NCBI RefSeq assembly: GCF_001552155.1
Contig: NZ_BCQQ01000038.1
Coordinates: 1 to 53,132, forward strand
Source: Actinomadura formosensis NBRC 14204
GTDB lineage: Bacteria > Actinomycetota > Actinomycetes > Streptosporangiales > Streptosporangiaceae
Direction of reading: 5' to 3'
DNA length: 53,132 nt
Notes under the pieces: generated by a model
Database searches by the model: none
What the model was told of the DNA's origin: nothing
The model's input: only the letters and a program-made list of their open reading frames with translations
Program-made: the position numbers and the translations under genes
Shown here: positions 34,838-43,598 of the stretch, piece by piece
Layout of the letters: every line of letters starts with the position of its first letter
How positions within the stretch are numbered: the stretch's first letter is position 1

Positions 34838-36211
34838 TCACGCCGTCGCCGGCGCGGGTTCCGCGGTGGCCGGCTTCGGGACGGGGGCGTGGTCGTCCAG
34901 CAGCGTGTCCTCATTGAACGGGTCCTCACCGGCGAGGACGGTGCGGGCCCTGTCCGCGTCGAACTCCTTCGTCCACGACCCGATCACCACCGTGGCGACG
35001 GCGTTGCCCGCGAAGTTCGTCAGCGCGCGGGCCTCCGACATGAACCGGTCGATGCCGACGATGAAGCCGACCCCGTCCACCAGTTCGGGCTTGTGCGACT
35101 GGAGGCCGCCCGCGAGCGTGGCGAGCCCGGCGCCGGTGACGCCCGCCGCGCCCTTGGACGCGACGATCATGAACAGCAGCAGCGGGAGCTGCGCGCCGAA
35201 CGACAGCGGCTGGTCCTGCGCGGACGCGATGAACAGCGTCGCCATCGTCAGGTAGATCGCCGTGCCGTCCAGGTTGAACGAGTAGCCGGTCGGGACGGTG
35301 ATGCCGACGACCGGCCGGCTCACCCCGAAATGCTCCATCTTCGCGATGAGCCGCGGCAGCGCCGACTCCGACGACGACGTCGACAGGATCAGCAGGAACT
35401 CGCGGGCCAGGTAGCGCAGCAGCGACAGGATGCCGATCCGGCTGACCGCCCACAGCACCGCGCCGAGCACCACGAACACGAACACCACGCAGGTCGCGTA
35501 GAAGCCCAGCATGATCACCGCGAGGCTCTTCAGCGCCGCCCAGCCGCTCGACCCGACCACCGCCGCGATCGCGCCGAACGCGCCGACCGGTGCCGCCCAC
35601 ATGATCATCCAGAGAACGCGGAAGACGAGCCGCTGCAGATGCTCGACGCCGCGCAGGACCGGCTCGCCCGCCGGCCCGAGGCCCTGCAGCGTGAATCCGA
35701 CCAGCAGCGCGACCAGCAGCGCCTGCAACACCTGGCCCTCGGTCAGCGACGACACCAGCGTGGCCGGGATGATCCCGAGCAGGAACTCGGTGGTGCCCTC
35801 GCCGCCCGCCGCCTGCTCCTTCGCCGCCGCGACCGACGACGGATCCAGGTGCAGGCCCTCGCCCGGATGCAGGACGTTCCCGACCGCGAGCCCGATGGCC
35901 AGCGCGAACGTCGACATCACCATGAAGTAGCCGATCGTGACGAGGCCGACCTTGCCCACCTTGGCCGCCTTGGTGACCGAGCCGATGCCGAGCACGATCG
36001 TGCAGAAGATGATCGGTGAGATCATCATCTTGATCAGGTTCACGAACCCCGAGCCGATCGGCTTCAGTTCCTTCGCGAAGTCGGGGGCGATCAGCCCGAC
36101 GACCGCGCCCGCGACCACGGCCCCGAGGACGGCGAGATACAGGTAATGGATGCGGTCGCGCTCAGAGCGTTCCGGTCTTTGCGGCGAATCGGGTTTGGTC
36201 GGGTCGGCCAT
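34838..36211 (-). CDS. dctA: C4-dicarboxylate:cation symporter (DctA family)
   Basis: 457 residues, DAACS family. Conserved blocks: NLIKMMISPIIFCTIVLGIG, ILSTSSSESALPRLIAKME (serine-rich HP1 loop), VPTGYSFNLDGTAIYLTMAT and VASKGAAGVTGAGLATLAGG. Imports succinate, fumarate or malate with cations. Divergent from a CitA/DcuS-type sensor kinase and regulator, which fits dicarboxylate-induced control. ATG 36211 follows GAGGAG. Confidence 0.9.
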   Translation of the reverse strand: MADPTKPDSPQRPERSERDRIHYLYLAVLGAVVAGAVVGLIAPDFAKELKPIGSGFVNLIKMMISPIIFCTIVLGIGSVTKAAKVGKVGLVTIGYFMVMSTFALAIGLAVGNVLHPGEGLHLDPSSVAAAKEQAAGGEGTTEFLLGIIPATLVSSLTEGQVLQALLVALLVGFTLQGLGPAGEPVLRGVEHLQRLVFRVLWMIMWAAPVGAFGAIAAVVGSSGWAALKSLAVIMLGFYATCVVFVFVVLGAVLWAVSRIGILSLLRYLAREFLLILSTSSSESALPRLIAKMEHFGVSRPVVGITVPTGYSFNLDGTAIYLTMATLFIASAQDQPLSFGAQLPLLLFMIVASKGAAGVTGAGLATLAGGLQSHKPELVDGVGFIVGIDRFMSEARALTNFAGNAVATVVIGSWTKEFDADRARTVLAGEDPFNEDTLLDDHAPVPKPATAEPAPATA

Positions 36212-36425
36212 GGTGAACTCCTCGGCTCTGATCACCGGGAACGAACACGCGGGGCGCGGCGGGAGGAGCGGCGCCCGTCCCGGGAGGATCCGGGACGGGC
36301 GCCCGCTGCCCGGCGGTCGCCCCTGCGCCGGGACGGGCGGCGCAGGCACACGGTGGGCGCCCGCTGTGGGGGGAAGCCGCAGGTCGGGAGCGTGGTCGGG
36401 CGGGGGTGGAATGCTTGCAACCGTC

Positions 36426-36454
36426 ACTATGCGGGGTTCTGTGACGACGGTCAC
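36426..36454 (-). promoter_or_regulatory. dctA promoter with inverted-repeat operator
   Basis: On the minus strand GTGACC (36454-36449), 17 bases, CATAGT (36431-36426). The inverted repeat GTGAC-GACG-GTCAC (36441-36454) covers the -35, and a second one TCACGACGTGA lies at 36472-36482. These are good candidate sites for the neighbouring response regulator. Confidence 0.5.
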
Positions 36455-36507
36455 GCTTGTGTACATTTCGTTCACGACGTGACCGGAGGAAGAGGTACGA
36501 AAGACCG

Positions 36508-38109
36508 ATGCGGCGTCCCCGCTGGGCGATGCCCGGCAACTGGAGCGTGGCGCGGCAACTGCTGGTGCTGCAGGCCGCGGTCGTCGGGCTGCTCGTCGTG
36601 GCCGGCGCCGTCCTCGCCTACCTGGACTCCGGGCGGGTCGCCAACGAGAGCGCGGCGCAGACCGTGACGGCGGTCGCGGCGAGCATCGCCGACGCGCGGG
36701 ACGTCCGGGCGGCGCTCGCGACCCCCGACCCGAGCCGGCTGCTGCAGCCGTACGCCGAACGCGTCCGGCGCGACACCGGCGTCGACTTCATCACGATCAT
36801 GACACCGGACGGGATCCGGTACACCCATCCCAACCCGGCCCGGATCGGCGGGCATTTCGTCGGGAACACCGCGCCCGCCGTCGCCGGCCGGACGTTCACC
36901 GAGACCTACACCGGGACGCTCGGCCCGTCCGTCCGGACCGTCGCGCCGGTGTTCGACGACCGGCACCGCGTGGTGGCGCTGGTCGCGGCCGGCATCACGG
37001 TCCGGGTGATCTCCGCCGAGCTGCGGCAGCGGCTGCTCTTCCTCGCCGCCGTGGCGGGCGTCGTGCTCGCCGCCGGGATGACCGGCAGCTACCTGGTCTC
37101 CGCCCGGCTGCGCCGCCAGACGCGCGGGGTCGCGCCCGGCGAGCTGCGCGAGATGTTCGAGTACTACGAGGCGATCCTGCATTCCGTCCGCGAGGGCCTG
37201 CTCATCCTCGACCGGGCGGGACGCGTCGTCCTCTGCAACGACGCCGCCCTCGACCTGCTCGACCTGCGCGAGCAGCCGCGCGGACGGCCGGTCACCGCGC
37301 TGGACCTGCCGGACGAGCTGGTCGCGACCCTTGTGTCCCGCAAACCGCGTCCGGACGAGATCCACGTCGGCGACACCCGCGTCCTCGTGGTGAACACCTC
37401 GCCCGTCCGCTCCCGCGACCGCGCGATGGGGAACGTCGTCACGTTCCGCGACCACACCGAGTTGCAGGGGCTGACCGGCGAGCTGGACACGGTGCGCGGC
37501 TTCGCCGAGTCGCTGCGCTCCCAGGCCCACGAGGCCGCGAACCGCCTGCACACGGTCGTTTCGCTGGTCGAGCTGGGCCGTCCCGAGCAGGCCGTCGAGT
37601 TCGCCACCGCCGAGCTTGCCACCGCGCAGCGGCTCACCGACCGGGTCGTCGACGCCGTCACCGAACCCGTCCTGGCGGCGCTGCTGCTCGGCAAGTCCGC
37701 GGAGGCCGCCGAGCGCGGCGTCGAACTCGTCATCACCGAGGACACCGCGATCGAGGGCGCCGTCGAGGCCCGCGACCTCGTGACGATCCTCGGCAACCTC
37801 ATCGACAACGCGGTGGACGCCGCGATCGAGAACGCCGGCGCCCGGCCGCCCCGCGTCGTCGTCACCGCCCGCGTGGAGGACGGGACGCTGCTGCTGCGGG
37901 TGTCCGACAGCGGACCGGGCATCGACCCGGCCGCCGTGCCCGACATGTTCCGGCGCGGGTGGACGACCAAGACCTCCGGCGGCCTGGTCGGGCACGGCCT
38001 CGGCCTCGCGCTGGTCGGCCAGGCCGTCCGGCGCCATCGCGGCGACGTCCGCGTGGGGCACGACTCCGGCGCCGTGTTCACCGTCCGACTCCCCCTGGAC
38101 CGGCCATGA
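36508..38109 (+). CDS. CitA/DcuS-type sensor histidine kinase
   Basis: 533 residues. One N-terminal helix (LLVLQAAVVGLLVVAGAVLA), an extracellular PAS-like sensor (about 45-165, VDFITIMTPDGIRYTHPNPA), a second helix (LLFLAAVAGVVLAAGMTGSY), a cytoplasmic PAS domain, then dimerisation with phospho-acceptor His in SQAHEAANRLHTVVSLVELG and a HATPase with NLIDNAVDAA, VSDSGPGIDP, GGLVGHGLGLALV. This is the citrate/C4-dicarboxylate sensor class. Ends overlapping the response regulator (ATGA). Confidence 0.9.
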   Translation: MRRPRWAMPGNWSVARQLLVLQAAVVGLLVVAGAVLAYLDSGRVANESAAQTVTAVAASIADARDVRAALATPDPSRLLQPYAERVRRDTGVDFITIMTPDGIRYTHPNPARIGGHFVGNTAPAVAGRTFTETYTGTLGPSVRTVAPVFDDRHRVVALVAAGITVRVISAELRQRLLFLAAVAGVVLAAGMTGSYLVSARLRRQTRGVAPGELREMFEYYEAILHSVREGLLILDRAGRVVLCNDAALDLLDLREQPRGRPVTALDLPDELVATLVSRKPRPDEIHVGDTRVLVVNTSPVRSRDRAMGNVVTFRDHTELQGLTGELDTVRGFAESLRSQAHEAANRLHTVVSLVELGRPEQAVEFATAELATAQRLTDRVVDAVTEPVLAALLLGKSAEAAERGVELVITEDTAIEGAVEARDLVTILGNLIDNAVDAAIENAGARPPRVVVTARVEDGTLLLRVSDSGPGIDPAAVPDMFRRGWTTKTSGGLVGHGLGLALVGQAVRRHRGDVRVGHDSGAVFTVRLPLDRP

Positions 38110-38777
38110 TCAGAGTGCTCGTCGTCGAGGACGACCCGGTCGCCGCCGAGGCGCACCGCGTCTATGTCGAACGCGTCGCCGGATTCACCGTCGCCGGCGT
38201 CGTCCACTCCGGGGCGGACGCCCTCCGCTTCTGCGAACGCACCCTCGTCGATGTCGTCCTCCTCGACTTCTACCTGCCCGACACCCACGGCCTCACCGTC
38301 TGCCGCGCGCTCCGCGCCGGGGGCCGTGACGTGGACGTCATCGCCGTCACCTCCGCCCGGGACCTCGCGGTGATCCGCTCCGCCGTGTCGGTCGGCGTCG
38401 TCCAGTACCTGCTGAAACCGTTCACCTTCGCCTCCCTGCGGGACAAGCTCGTCAGCTACGCGCGCTTCCGCGAGCAGACGGTGGGCACCGGTGAGGTCAG
38501 CGGCCAGGCCGACGTGGACGGGATGCTCGCCACCCTCCGCACTCCCGACCGCCGCGTGCTGCCGAAGGGGATGAGCGAGGAGACGCTCCAGGCCGTCACC
38601 GATGTGCTGGCCCGTGCGTCCGACGGGCTGTCCGCCGCCGCTGCCGCCGACCTCACCGGCGTCTCCCGCGTCACCGCGCGCCGCTACCTGGAGTACCTGG
38701 CGAAGAGCGGCCTGGCGCGCCGCAAACCCCACTACGGCCAGGTAGGCCGCCCGGAAGTGCGCTTCTACCCGCGGTAG
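38106..38777 (+). CDS. CitB/DcuR-type response regulator
   Basis: 223 residues. Receiver domain with phospho-acceptor Asp54 (VVLLDFYLPD), Thr82 and Lys104 (LLKPFTFASLR); C-terminal helix-turn-helix of the CitB/DcuR type (SEETLQAVTDVLARASDGLS, AAAAADLTGVSRVTARRYLE, YLAKSGLARRK). Cotranscribed with the sensor kinase and probably controls dctA. Confidence 0.92.
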   Translation: MIRVLVVEDDPVAAEAHRVYVERVAGFTVAGVVHSGADALRFCERTLVDVVLLDFYLPDTHGLTVCRALRAGGRDVDVIAVTSARDLAVIRSAVSVGVVQYLLKPFTFASLRDKLVSYARFREQTVGTGEVSGQADVDGMLATLRTPDRRVLPKGMSEETLQAVTDVLARASDGLSAAAAADLTGVSRVTARRYLEYLAKSGLARRKPHYGQVGRPEVRFYPR

Positions 38778-38823
38778 ACGGGGTACCTAGGGGACGACAG
38801 TGAAGCGACATCGGGGAGTTGTC

Positions 38824-38982
38824 GTGAGCGACAAGCCTGGCAAGCCCAAGGACAGGCCGGACACCGAACCGGAGCGCGAGGAGCGCCCGCCCCGCACCGA
38901 GAACGCGAAGGGCGCGCCCCAGAAGAAGAAACCGGGCGACGCCGCCCGCAAGATGCGCGAGATGTTCAAGGGCGGCGGCTAG
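38824..38982 (+). CDS. Small charged hypothetical protein
   Basis: 52 residues of strongly charged, Pro/Lys/Glu-rich, probably disordered sequence (DKPGKPKDRPDTEPEREERP, ending ARKMREMFKGGG). GTG 38824 follows GGGGAG; an earlier ATG at 38800 has no site. It is followed by a perfect terminator, which supports a real transcript. No family recognised. Confidence 0.5.
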   Translation: MSDKPGKPKDRPDTEPEREERPPRTENAKGAPQKKKPGDAARKMREMFKGGG

Positions 38983-39000
38983 CGGCCCGTCCCATCCCGG

Positions 39001-39027
39001 ACGCCCGGACACGAGTCCGGGCGTTTC
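39001..39027 (+). terminator. Intrinsic-type terminator
   Basis: ACGCCCGGAC, loop ACGA, GTCCGGGCGT (39001-39024), a perfect 10-bp stem followed by TTCC. It lies 18 bases after the small gene's stop. Confidence 0.75.
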
Positions 39028-39072
39028 CAGCGCCACGGATGTGAGGGGGCGCACGTCCGGGGTCGGTTGTGC

Positions 39073-39114
39073 TTTCCAACTTGAGGTGCGGATACTGGCA
39101 CTGTTAGTTGGAAA
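39073..39114 (+). promoter_or_regulatory. Thiolase promoter covered by an inverted repeat
   Basis: TTGAGG (39081-39086), 17 bases, TTAGTT (39104-39109). The arms TTTCCAACT (39073-39081) and AGTTGGAAA (39106-39114) are perfect inverted copies that overlap the -35 and -10, as expected for a repressor operator. Regulator unknown. Confidence 0.5.
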
Positions 39115-39134
39115 AGCCAACCGAGGAGGACGCC

Positions 39135-40298
39135 ATGCGGGACGCGGTGATCGTGGAGGCGGTGCGGACGCCGCTGGGCAGGGGGAGGGCGAACGGGGCC
39201 CTGCACGGCGACCATCCGGCCGACCTGCTGGCCCGGACGCTGAAGGCGCTGGTCGAGCGGGCCGGGATCGACCCGGGGGAGGTGGACGACGTCATCGGCG
39301 GAGTCGTCACCCAGGCCGGCGACCAGGCGCTCAACATCACCCGCACGGCCGTGCTCGGCGCCGGGTTCCCCGAGAGCGTCCCGGCCATGACGGTCGACCG
39401 GCAGTGCGGCTCGTCCCAGCAGGCGCTGCACATCGCGGCGCAGGGCGTGCAGAGCGGCGCCTACGACATCGCGATCGCGTGCGGGGTCGAGTCGATGTCG
39501 CGGGTGCCGATGGGGTCGAGCGTCCTGCCCGGGAGCGACCCGTTCGGGACGATGCTCGGCGAGCGGTACCCGGGCGGGCTGGTGGGGCAGGGCATCAGCG
39601 CCGAGCTGATCGCGGCCCGCTGGGGCTTCGCACGCGAGGAACTCGACGCCTACGCCCATGAGTCGCACCGGCGCGCCGCCGAGGCGTGGAAGAACGGCGA
39701 ATTCGACCGGGAGGTCGCCTGGGCGGGGCAGCGGGACGAGACCGTCCGCCCCGGGACGTCGCCGGAGGTCCTCGCCGGCCTCAGGCCCGCCTACTACGAC
39801 GAGCGGACGGCCGAGCGGTTCCCCGAGATCGGGTGGAAGATCACCGCCGGCAACGCCTCCCCGGTCAACGACGGTGCCGCCGCCGTCCTGGTGATGGGCG
39901 CGGACGTCGCCGAGCGGCTGGGGCTGCGGGCGCGCGCCCGGTTCCACGCGTTCGCCGTGACCGGGGACGACCCGCTGCTGATGCTCACCGCGATCATCCC
40001 GGCGACCGGGAAGGTGCTGCGGCGCGGCGGCCTCACCCTGGACGACATCGACCTGTTCGAGGTGAACGAGGCGTTCGCCCCGGTCGTCCTCGCCTGGCAG
40101 CGGGAGACCGGCGCCGACCTCGCGCGGGTCAACGTGCGCGGCGGCGCGATCGCGATCGGCCACCCGCTCGGCGCCAGCGGTGCCCGCCTCATGACGACGC
40201 TCCTGCACGCCCTCGAAGACCGCGGTGGACGGTTCGGGCTGCAGACCATGTGCGAGGCGGGCGGGATGGCCAACGCCACCATCGTCGAACGGCTCTGA
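39135..40298 (+). CDS. Thiolase (acetyl-CoA acetyltransferase family)
   Basis: 387 residues. Nucleophile Cys91 in DRQCGSSQQALHIA, His in IAIGHPLGASGARLMTTLL and the second Cys in TMCEAGGMANATIVERL; NEAFAP is present. Could act in beta-oxidation or acetoacetyl-CoA synthesis; substrate is not readable. ATG 39135 follows GAGGAGG. Confidence 0.9.
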   Translation: MRDAVIVEAVRTPLGRGRANGALHGDHPADLLARTLKALVERAGIDPGEVDDVIGGVVTQAGDQALNITRTAVLGAGFPESVPAMTVDRQCGSSQQALHIAAQGVQSGAYDIAIACGVESMSRVPMGSSVLPGSDPFGTMLGERYPGGLVGQGISAELIAARWGFAREELDAYAHESHRRAAEAWKNGEFDREVAWAGQRDETVRPGTSPEVLAGLRPAYYDERTAERFPEIGWKITAGNASPVNDGAAAVLVMGADVAERLGLRARARFHAFAVTGDDPLLMLTAIIPATGKVLRRGGLTLDDIDLFEVNEAFAPVVLAWQRETGADLARVNVRGGAIAIGHPLGASGARLMTTLLHALEDRGGRFGLQTMCEAGGMANATIVERL

Positions 40299-40309
40299 CC
40301 GGCGGGCCG

Positions 40310-40879
40310 CTAGGGGGCCGCGTCCAGCAGGGCCTGGGCGCCGGTCCGGGCGCGGACGGCCGCGGTGGGGTCGCCATGGATGCCGGCCACCACGATCGCT
40401 CCCTCGGCGAGCAGGTAGATCGGTTCGGCGGCGGATGCGTCGACGGCGGCGACCAGCGCGGCGACCTGGTCGTGGAAGGCGTGCTTGTGCGCTTGCGCCG
40501 CGGCGGCGATCGCCGGGGACGACGAGCCGAGTTCGCCGTGCGCGTTGCCCCAGGCGCAGCCGCGGAAGCCGGGCTCGGCGAACCACTCGCCGAGCCAGTC
40601 GAACAGGGCGAGGACCCGCTCCCGGGGGTCGGGCACCTTGTCCAGATGGGCCGCCAGGTTCCCGCGCCAACGCCGGTCGCGGCGCTCCAGCATCGCGACG
40701 ACGAGGGCCTCCTTCGTCGGGAAGAGCCGGTAGATGCGCTTGAGGGGCAGGCCCGAGGCGGCCCGCAACTCGTCCATGCCGACCGCTTGGACGCCCTGCC
40801 CGTAGAAGAGTCTCTCTGCGACGTCCAGCAGCGCCCGGCGGTCCAGGGCCTGCTGCTCCTCGGTGATCGCGGCCGGCAT
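40310..40879 (-). CDS. TetR-family regulator
   Basis: 189 residues. Helix-turn-helix in RRALLDVAERLFYGQGVQAV, GMDELRAASGLPLKRIYRLF, PTKEALV; C-terminal domain of the TetR_C_16-like type with FRGCAWGNAHGELG. Divergent from the NTF2-like gene, with two palindromes in the 88-base spacer that fit TetR operators. Probably controls the NTF2-like gene and itself. Confidence 0.87.
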   Translation of the reverse strand: MPAAITEEQQALDRRALLDVAERLFYGQGVQAVGMDELRAASGLPLKRIYRLFPTKEALVVAMLERRDRRWRGNLAAHLDKVPDPRERVLALFDWLGEWFAEPGFRGCAWGNAHGELGSSSPAIAAAAQAHKHAFHDQVAALVAAVDASAAEPIYLLAEGAIVVAGIHGDPTAAVRARTGAQALLDAAP

Positions 40880-40898
40880 GGGGCTCCCGCTTGACGTT

Positions 40899-40914
40899 GA
40901 GAACGGTCGTTCCC
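40899..40914. promoter_or_regulatory. Imperfect TetR operator
   Basis: GAGAACGGTCGTTCCC is an imperfect version of the perfect palindrome at 40935-40950 and lies close to the TetR start codon. Confidence 0.5.
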
Positions 40915-40934
40915 TACGTTAGTGGACGTTGGTA

Positions 40935-40950
40935 GAGAACGTACGTTCTC
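40935..40950. promoter_or_regulatory. Perfect TetR operator
   Basis: GAGAACGTACGTTCTC is a perfect 16-bp palindrome, 18 bases before the NTF2-like start codon. Confidence 0.65.
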
Positions 40951-40967
40951 AACATGAGGAGGCCGTC

Positions 40968-41429
40968 ATGGCGCAAGCCCGTCCGCCCTACCCGCCGTTC
41001 ACCCTGGAGACCGCCCTGCAGAAGGTCCAGGCGGCCGAGGACGCCTGGAACACCCGCGACCCGCAGCGGGTGGCGCTGGCCTACACGCCCGACTCGGTCT
41101 GGCGGAACCGGGACCGGTTCGTCACCGGCCGCGAGGAGATCATCGCCTTCCTGACCGAGAAGTGGGAGCGGGAGCTCGACTACGCGCTGCGCAAGAGCCT
41201 GTGGGGATTCCGCGAGAACCGGATCGCCGTCCGGTTCCAGTACGAGTGCCGCGACCTCGACGGGCAGTGGTGGCGCAGCTACGGCAACGAGCTGTGGGAG
41301 TTCGACGAGCACGGCCTGATGCGGCGCCGCGAGGCGAGCATCAACGATCTGCCGATCGGCGAAGCCGACCGGCGCATCCACGGCCCGCGCCCCGCGGCCG
41401 AGCACGGGATCGACATCCCGCTCCACTAG
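40968..41429 (+). CDS. NTF2-like (DUF1348) protein
   Basis: 153 residues. DUF1348 signs: [79 protein letters not shown]2-fold small proteins bind hydrophobic ligands or act as enzymes; the function of this subfamily is unknown. ATG follows GAGGAGG. Expression probably ruled by the divergent TetR. Confidence 0.87.
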   Translation: MAQARPPYPPFTLETALQKVQAAEDAWNTRDPQRVALAYTPDSVWRNRDRFVTGREEIIAFLTEKWERELDYALRKSLWGFRENRIAVRFQYECRDLDGQWWRSYGNELWEFDEHGLMRRREASINDLPIGEADRRIHGPRPAAEHGIDIPLH

Positions 41430-41454
41430 CATCCCGCGACACCACCCGCGGAAC

Positions 41455-41574
41455 TCAACCGCCCGGGTGCCCGGTCGCCTTGCGCAGGGCGACCGCGAGA
41501 CGGTTGCGTGCCTCGGTCTGGGCGGCGATGCGCTCGTCCAGGACCTTGAGCCGGGCGAGCGCGATCTGGACGCC
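41455..41574 (-). pseudogene. Remnant of a MerR-type regulator C-terminus
   Basis: 39 codons after an in-frame stop (TAG at 41577-41575) read GVQIALARLKVLDERIAAQT then EARNRLAVALRKATGHPGG and stop. This looks like the coiled-coil dimerisation end of a MerR-family regulator, with the DNA-binding part lost. No start or ribosome site. It lies at the edge of the less GC-rich patch. Confidence 0.4.
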
Positions 41575-41577
41575 CTA

Positions 41578-41900
41578 GCCGGACAGGGACACAAGGATTG
41601 CCGTCAAGGAGTTTGACGGAGACTCCCGTCTGCCCTCTGACCTGGGGATGCGCCGAGTGCGTGTCGTGTTGGGTCGGCGGTGGTCCGGCCTGGTCCGGGG
41701 GCGTTGGCTCCCTCTCCGGCTCCCCATTGCCGGGTAGGAGCCTCCCGGCAACGGGTGGGCAAAGGTGTTCGTGTCTTTGTTGTCGGATGCCCGTGCTTGA
41801 TCTGCTCTAACAGGTCGGCATGGGAGCCATGTTGAGGTTACTGTGAAAAGGATTGGCCTGGGGCTGCTGACAACGGGATAGCGGAAGGTGCGTGTCCCTC
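41578..41900. other. Intergenic region before XRE-TPR gene
   Basis: 323 bases with no supported gene. One hairpin is present, TTGCCGGG (41727-41734) with CCCGGCAA (41744-41751), which may end upstream transcripts. Base composition falls steadily towards the gene at 41901. Confidence 0.4.
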
Positions 41901-43274
41901 ATGACGACCGACGATGCTCGGCGCGCACAAGCGGTGCGCTTGAAGACCGAACGCGAACGGCGCGGTTGGGGCGTGCGTAGAATGGCCCGGTTCCTGCGCG
42001 ATGCCGTGGATGACCATCAAAAGCCGGAATTACCGTCGTTCGTGACGTACGTCAAGCGGTGGGAGTCCGGAGCCGTCGAGATCACCGACGCGCGTTACCG
42101 AGCCGCGTATGCCCGCGTGCTGGGCATCCCCGAATCGGATCTACTCGGCCCGACCCCGGCCGCCGCTCTGAGTGCTGACGGCGAGCTTGCCGGGCTCGTC
42201 CCCGATCGGAAGCAGGGGGGAGATCGAAACACGTCCCTCGCGGGTACGCTGGTTGGGAGTCCTGCTCCCAACCAGGAGGACGACGTGAGACGCCGCGCAG
42301 CACTACAGGTGATCGCCGCGCTCAGCGCAGGGGTCGCGATTCCACCGGGAACCATTGAAACGGCACTCTCCGGGGTTGAGGAGGCGTTTGGTAACCCCCT
42401 GGACGTTGCCGAGTGGGAACGCCTGGTATCTGATTATGATTATCGGCTCCACATTTCGCCGGCGGGCGCGATGGTAGGTGACTTGACTTCCGACCTTGTG
42501 GCCATGGGCGAATTGTTCAAGCGTCGCCTTCCGCCTTTGCAGCAAGCGGGATTACTGCGAGTGTGTGCAGCGCTTTCCGGCCTATTGGCTATTGAGTTCG
42601 TGGACGCCAATGACCAGCGTTCGGCGCGCATCGTATGGGCTACCGCCATTCGTGCAGCGGACGCGTCCGGTGATCGGGAAATGCAGATCTGGACGCGAGG
42701 ACGAGCCGCTCAAGACGCATTCTTCGCTGGACGCTCTCCCTCGGTTGTCGCAAAATTGGTGGATGAAGCCGTACAAATAGCGGGCGGGGCACCCTCTTTT
42801 GGGCTGGCGCGTGCTTATGTTGCACGTACTTGCCTTGCGGTTCACCAAAACGACAATGAGGGTGTTCGCGTCTCGTTGGCGGATTTGAACCGTACTTGTG
42901 AAAGCATGTCCAATTCTTCTATCGGGCAGTCGGTTTTTGAGTACCGAGAGGCTCAACGACTCTGGGCCGAATCTTACGCCTATGTGCATATTGGGGATAA
43001 ACGTGCCGAATCATCTCTGACTCAAGCCCGTGCACTCTATCCGGTGACTGCTTTTGCTCCACAAGCAAATCTTGCACTTATGCAAGCGGTGTCGCTGGTA
43101 AAAGAGTGCGAGATTGCGAACGGTCTTCAATTGGCTTTGGATACGCTTCAAGTGCAGACACGTGGTAGTGCCGGGGGGCGTTTGCTGGCTAGATCTATCG
43201 TTGGTCTCTTGCCTGGGCAAGCTCGCGCTCTGCCGGAAGTGCGCGAAATCCATGCTCTGTCGGACGCCGTTTAG
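41901..43274 (+). CDS. XRE-family regulator with long helical (TPR-like) C-terminus
   Basis: 457 residues. N-terminal helix-turn-helix (RLKTERERRGWGVRRMARFL, SFVTYVKRWESGAVEITDAR, YARVLGI), a linker with a hydrophobic stretch (RRRAALQVIAALSAGVAIPP) and a large all-helical part with TPR-like repeats (SARIVWATAIRAADASGDRE, AYAYVHIGDKRAESSLTQAR). This architecture is common in actinomycete regulators that sense peptides or partners. Third positions are much less G/C-rich from about 42400 on than in the flanking genes, so it looks acquired. ATG 41901 is 12 bases from GGAAGG; GTG 41892 is an alternative. Confidence 0.8.
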   Translation: MTTDDARRAQAVRLKTERERRGWGVRRMARFLRDAVDDHQKPELPSFVTYVKRWESGAVEITDARYRAAYARVLGIPESDLLGPTPAAALSADGELAGLVPDRKQGGDRNTSLAGTLVGSPAPNQEDDVRRRAALQVIAALSAGVAIPPGTIETALSGVEEAFGNPLDVAEWERLVSDYDYRLHISPAGAMVGDLTSDLVAMGELFKRRLPPLQQAGLLRVCAALSGLLAIEFVDANDQRSARIVWATAIRAADASGDREMQIWTRGRAAQDAFFAGRSPSVVAKLVDEAVQIAGGAPSFGLARAYVARTCLAVHQNDNEGVRVSLADLNRTCESMSNSSIGQSVFEYREAQRLWAESYAYVHIGDKRAESSLTQARALYPVTAFAPQANLALMQAVSLVKECEIANGLQLALDTLQVQTRGSAGGRLLARSIVGLLPGQARALPEVREIHALSDAV

Positions 43275-43287
43275 CTAGTCCATTCGC

Positions 43288-43593
43288 CTACGTGGCTCTG
43301 CCGTGTTCTTCGGTGTGGGGTTCGCCCACTCCGGTACTCTGTAGTTTCCCTGTTCGGGTGCTACGAAGAGACGTCGTTTCTTCGGGAATCTGATCCTCGG
43401 CACCGCAGGCCCGACACCAAAGCCGGATGTCATCCTCGGATGGATTCTGTCTCGCATGTTCGATGCGGGACACTTTGGTGAAGTGAAGTCCCGTAGCGGT
43501 GGCCAGGGCACGTCCCGTCAGGTTCGCATCCTTGCGAAGGTCACGGAGACGTGCCCCGAACGCTTCCTTGGCCTTGTGGACCTGACTCGACAT
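43288..43593 (-). CDS. Truncated XRE-family helix-turn-helix protein
   Basis: 101 residues. A clear XRE domain (KEAFGARLRDLRKDANLTGR, ALATATGLHFTKVSRIEHAR, QNPSEDDIRLWCRACGAEDQ). Such proteins normally continue for about 200 more residues with DUF5753; here the chain leaves the family after DQIPE and ends in a polar tail of about 30 residues. Either a stand-alone DNA-binding fragment or a truncated gene. Last of a tight three-gene minus-strand run, 5 bases after DUF6879. Confidence 0.7.
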   Translation of the reverse strand: MSSQVHKAKEAFGARLRDLRKDANLTGRALATATGLHFTKVSRIEHARQNPSEDDIRLWCRACGAEDQIPEETTSLRSTRTGKLQSTGVGEPHTEEHGRAT

Positions 43594-43598
43594 CTGGC

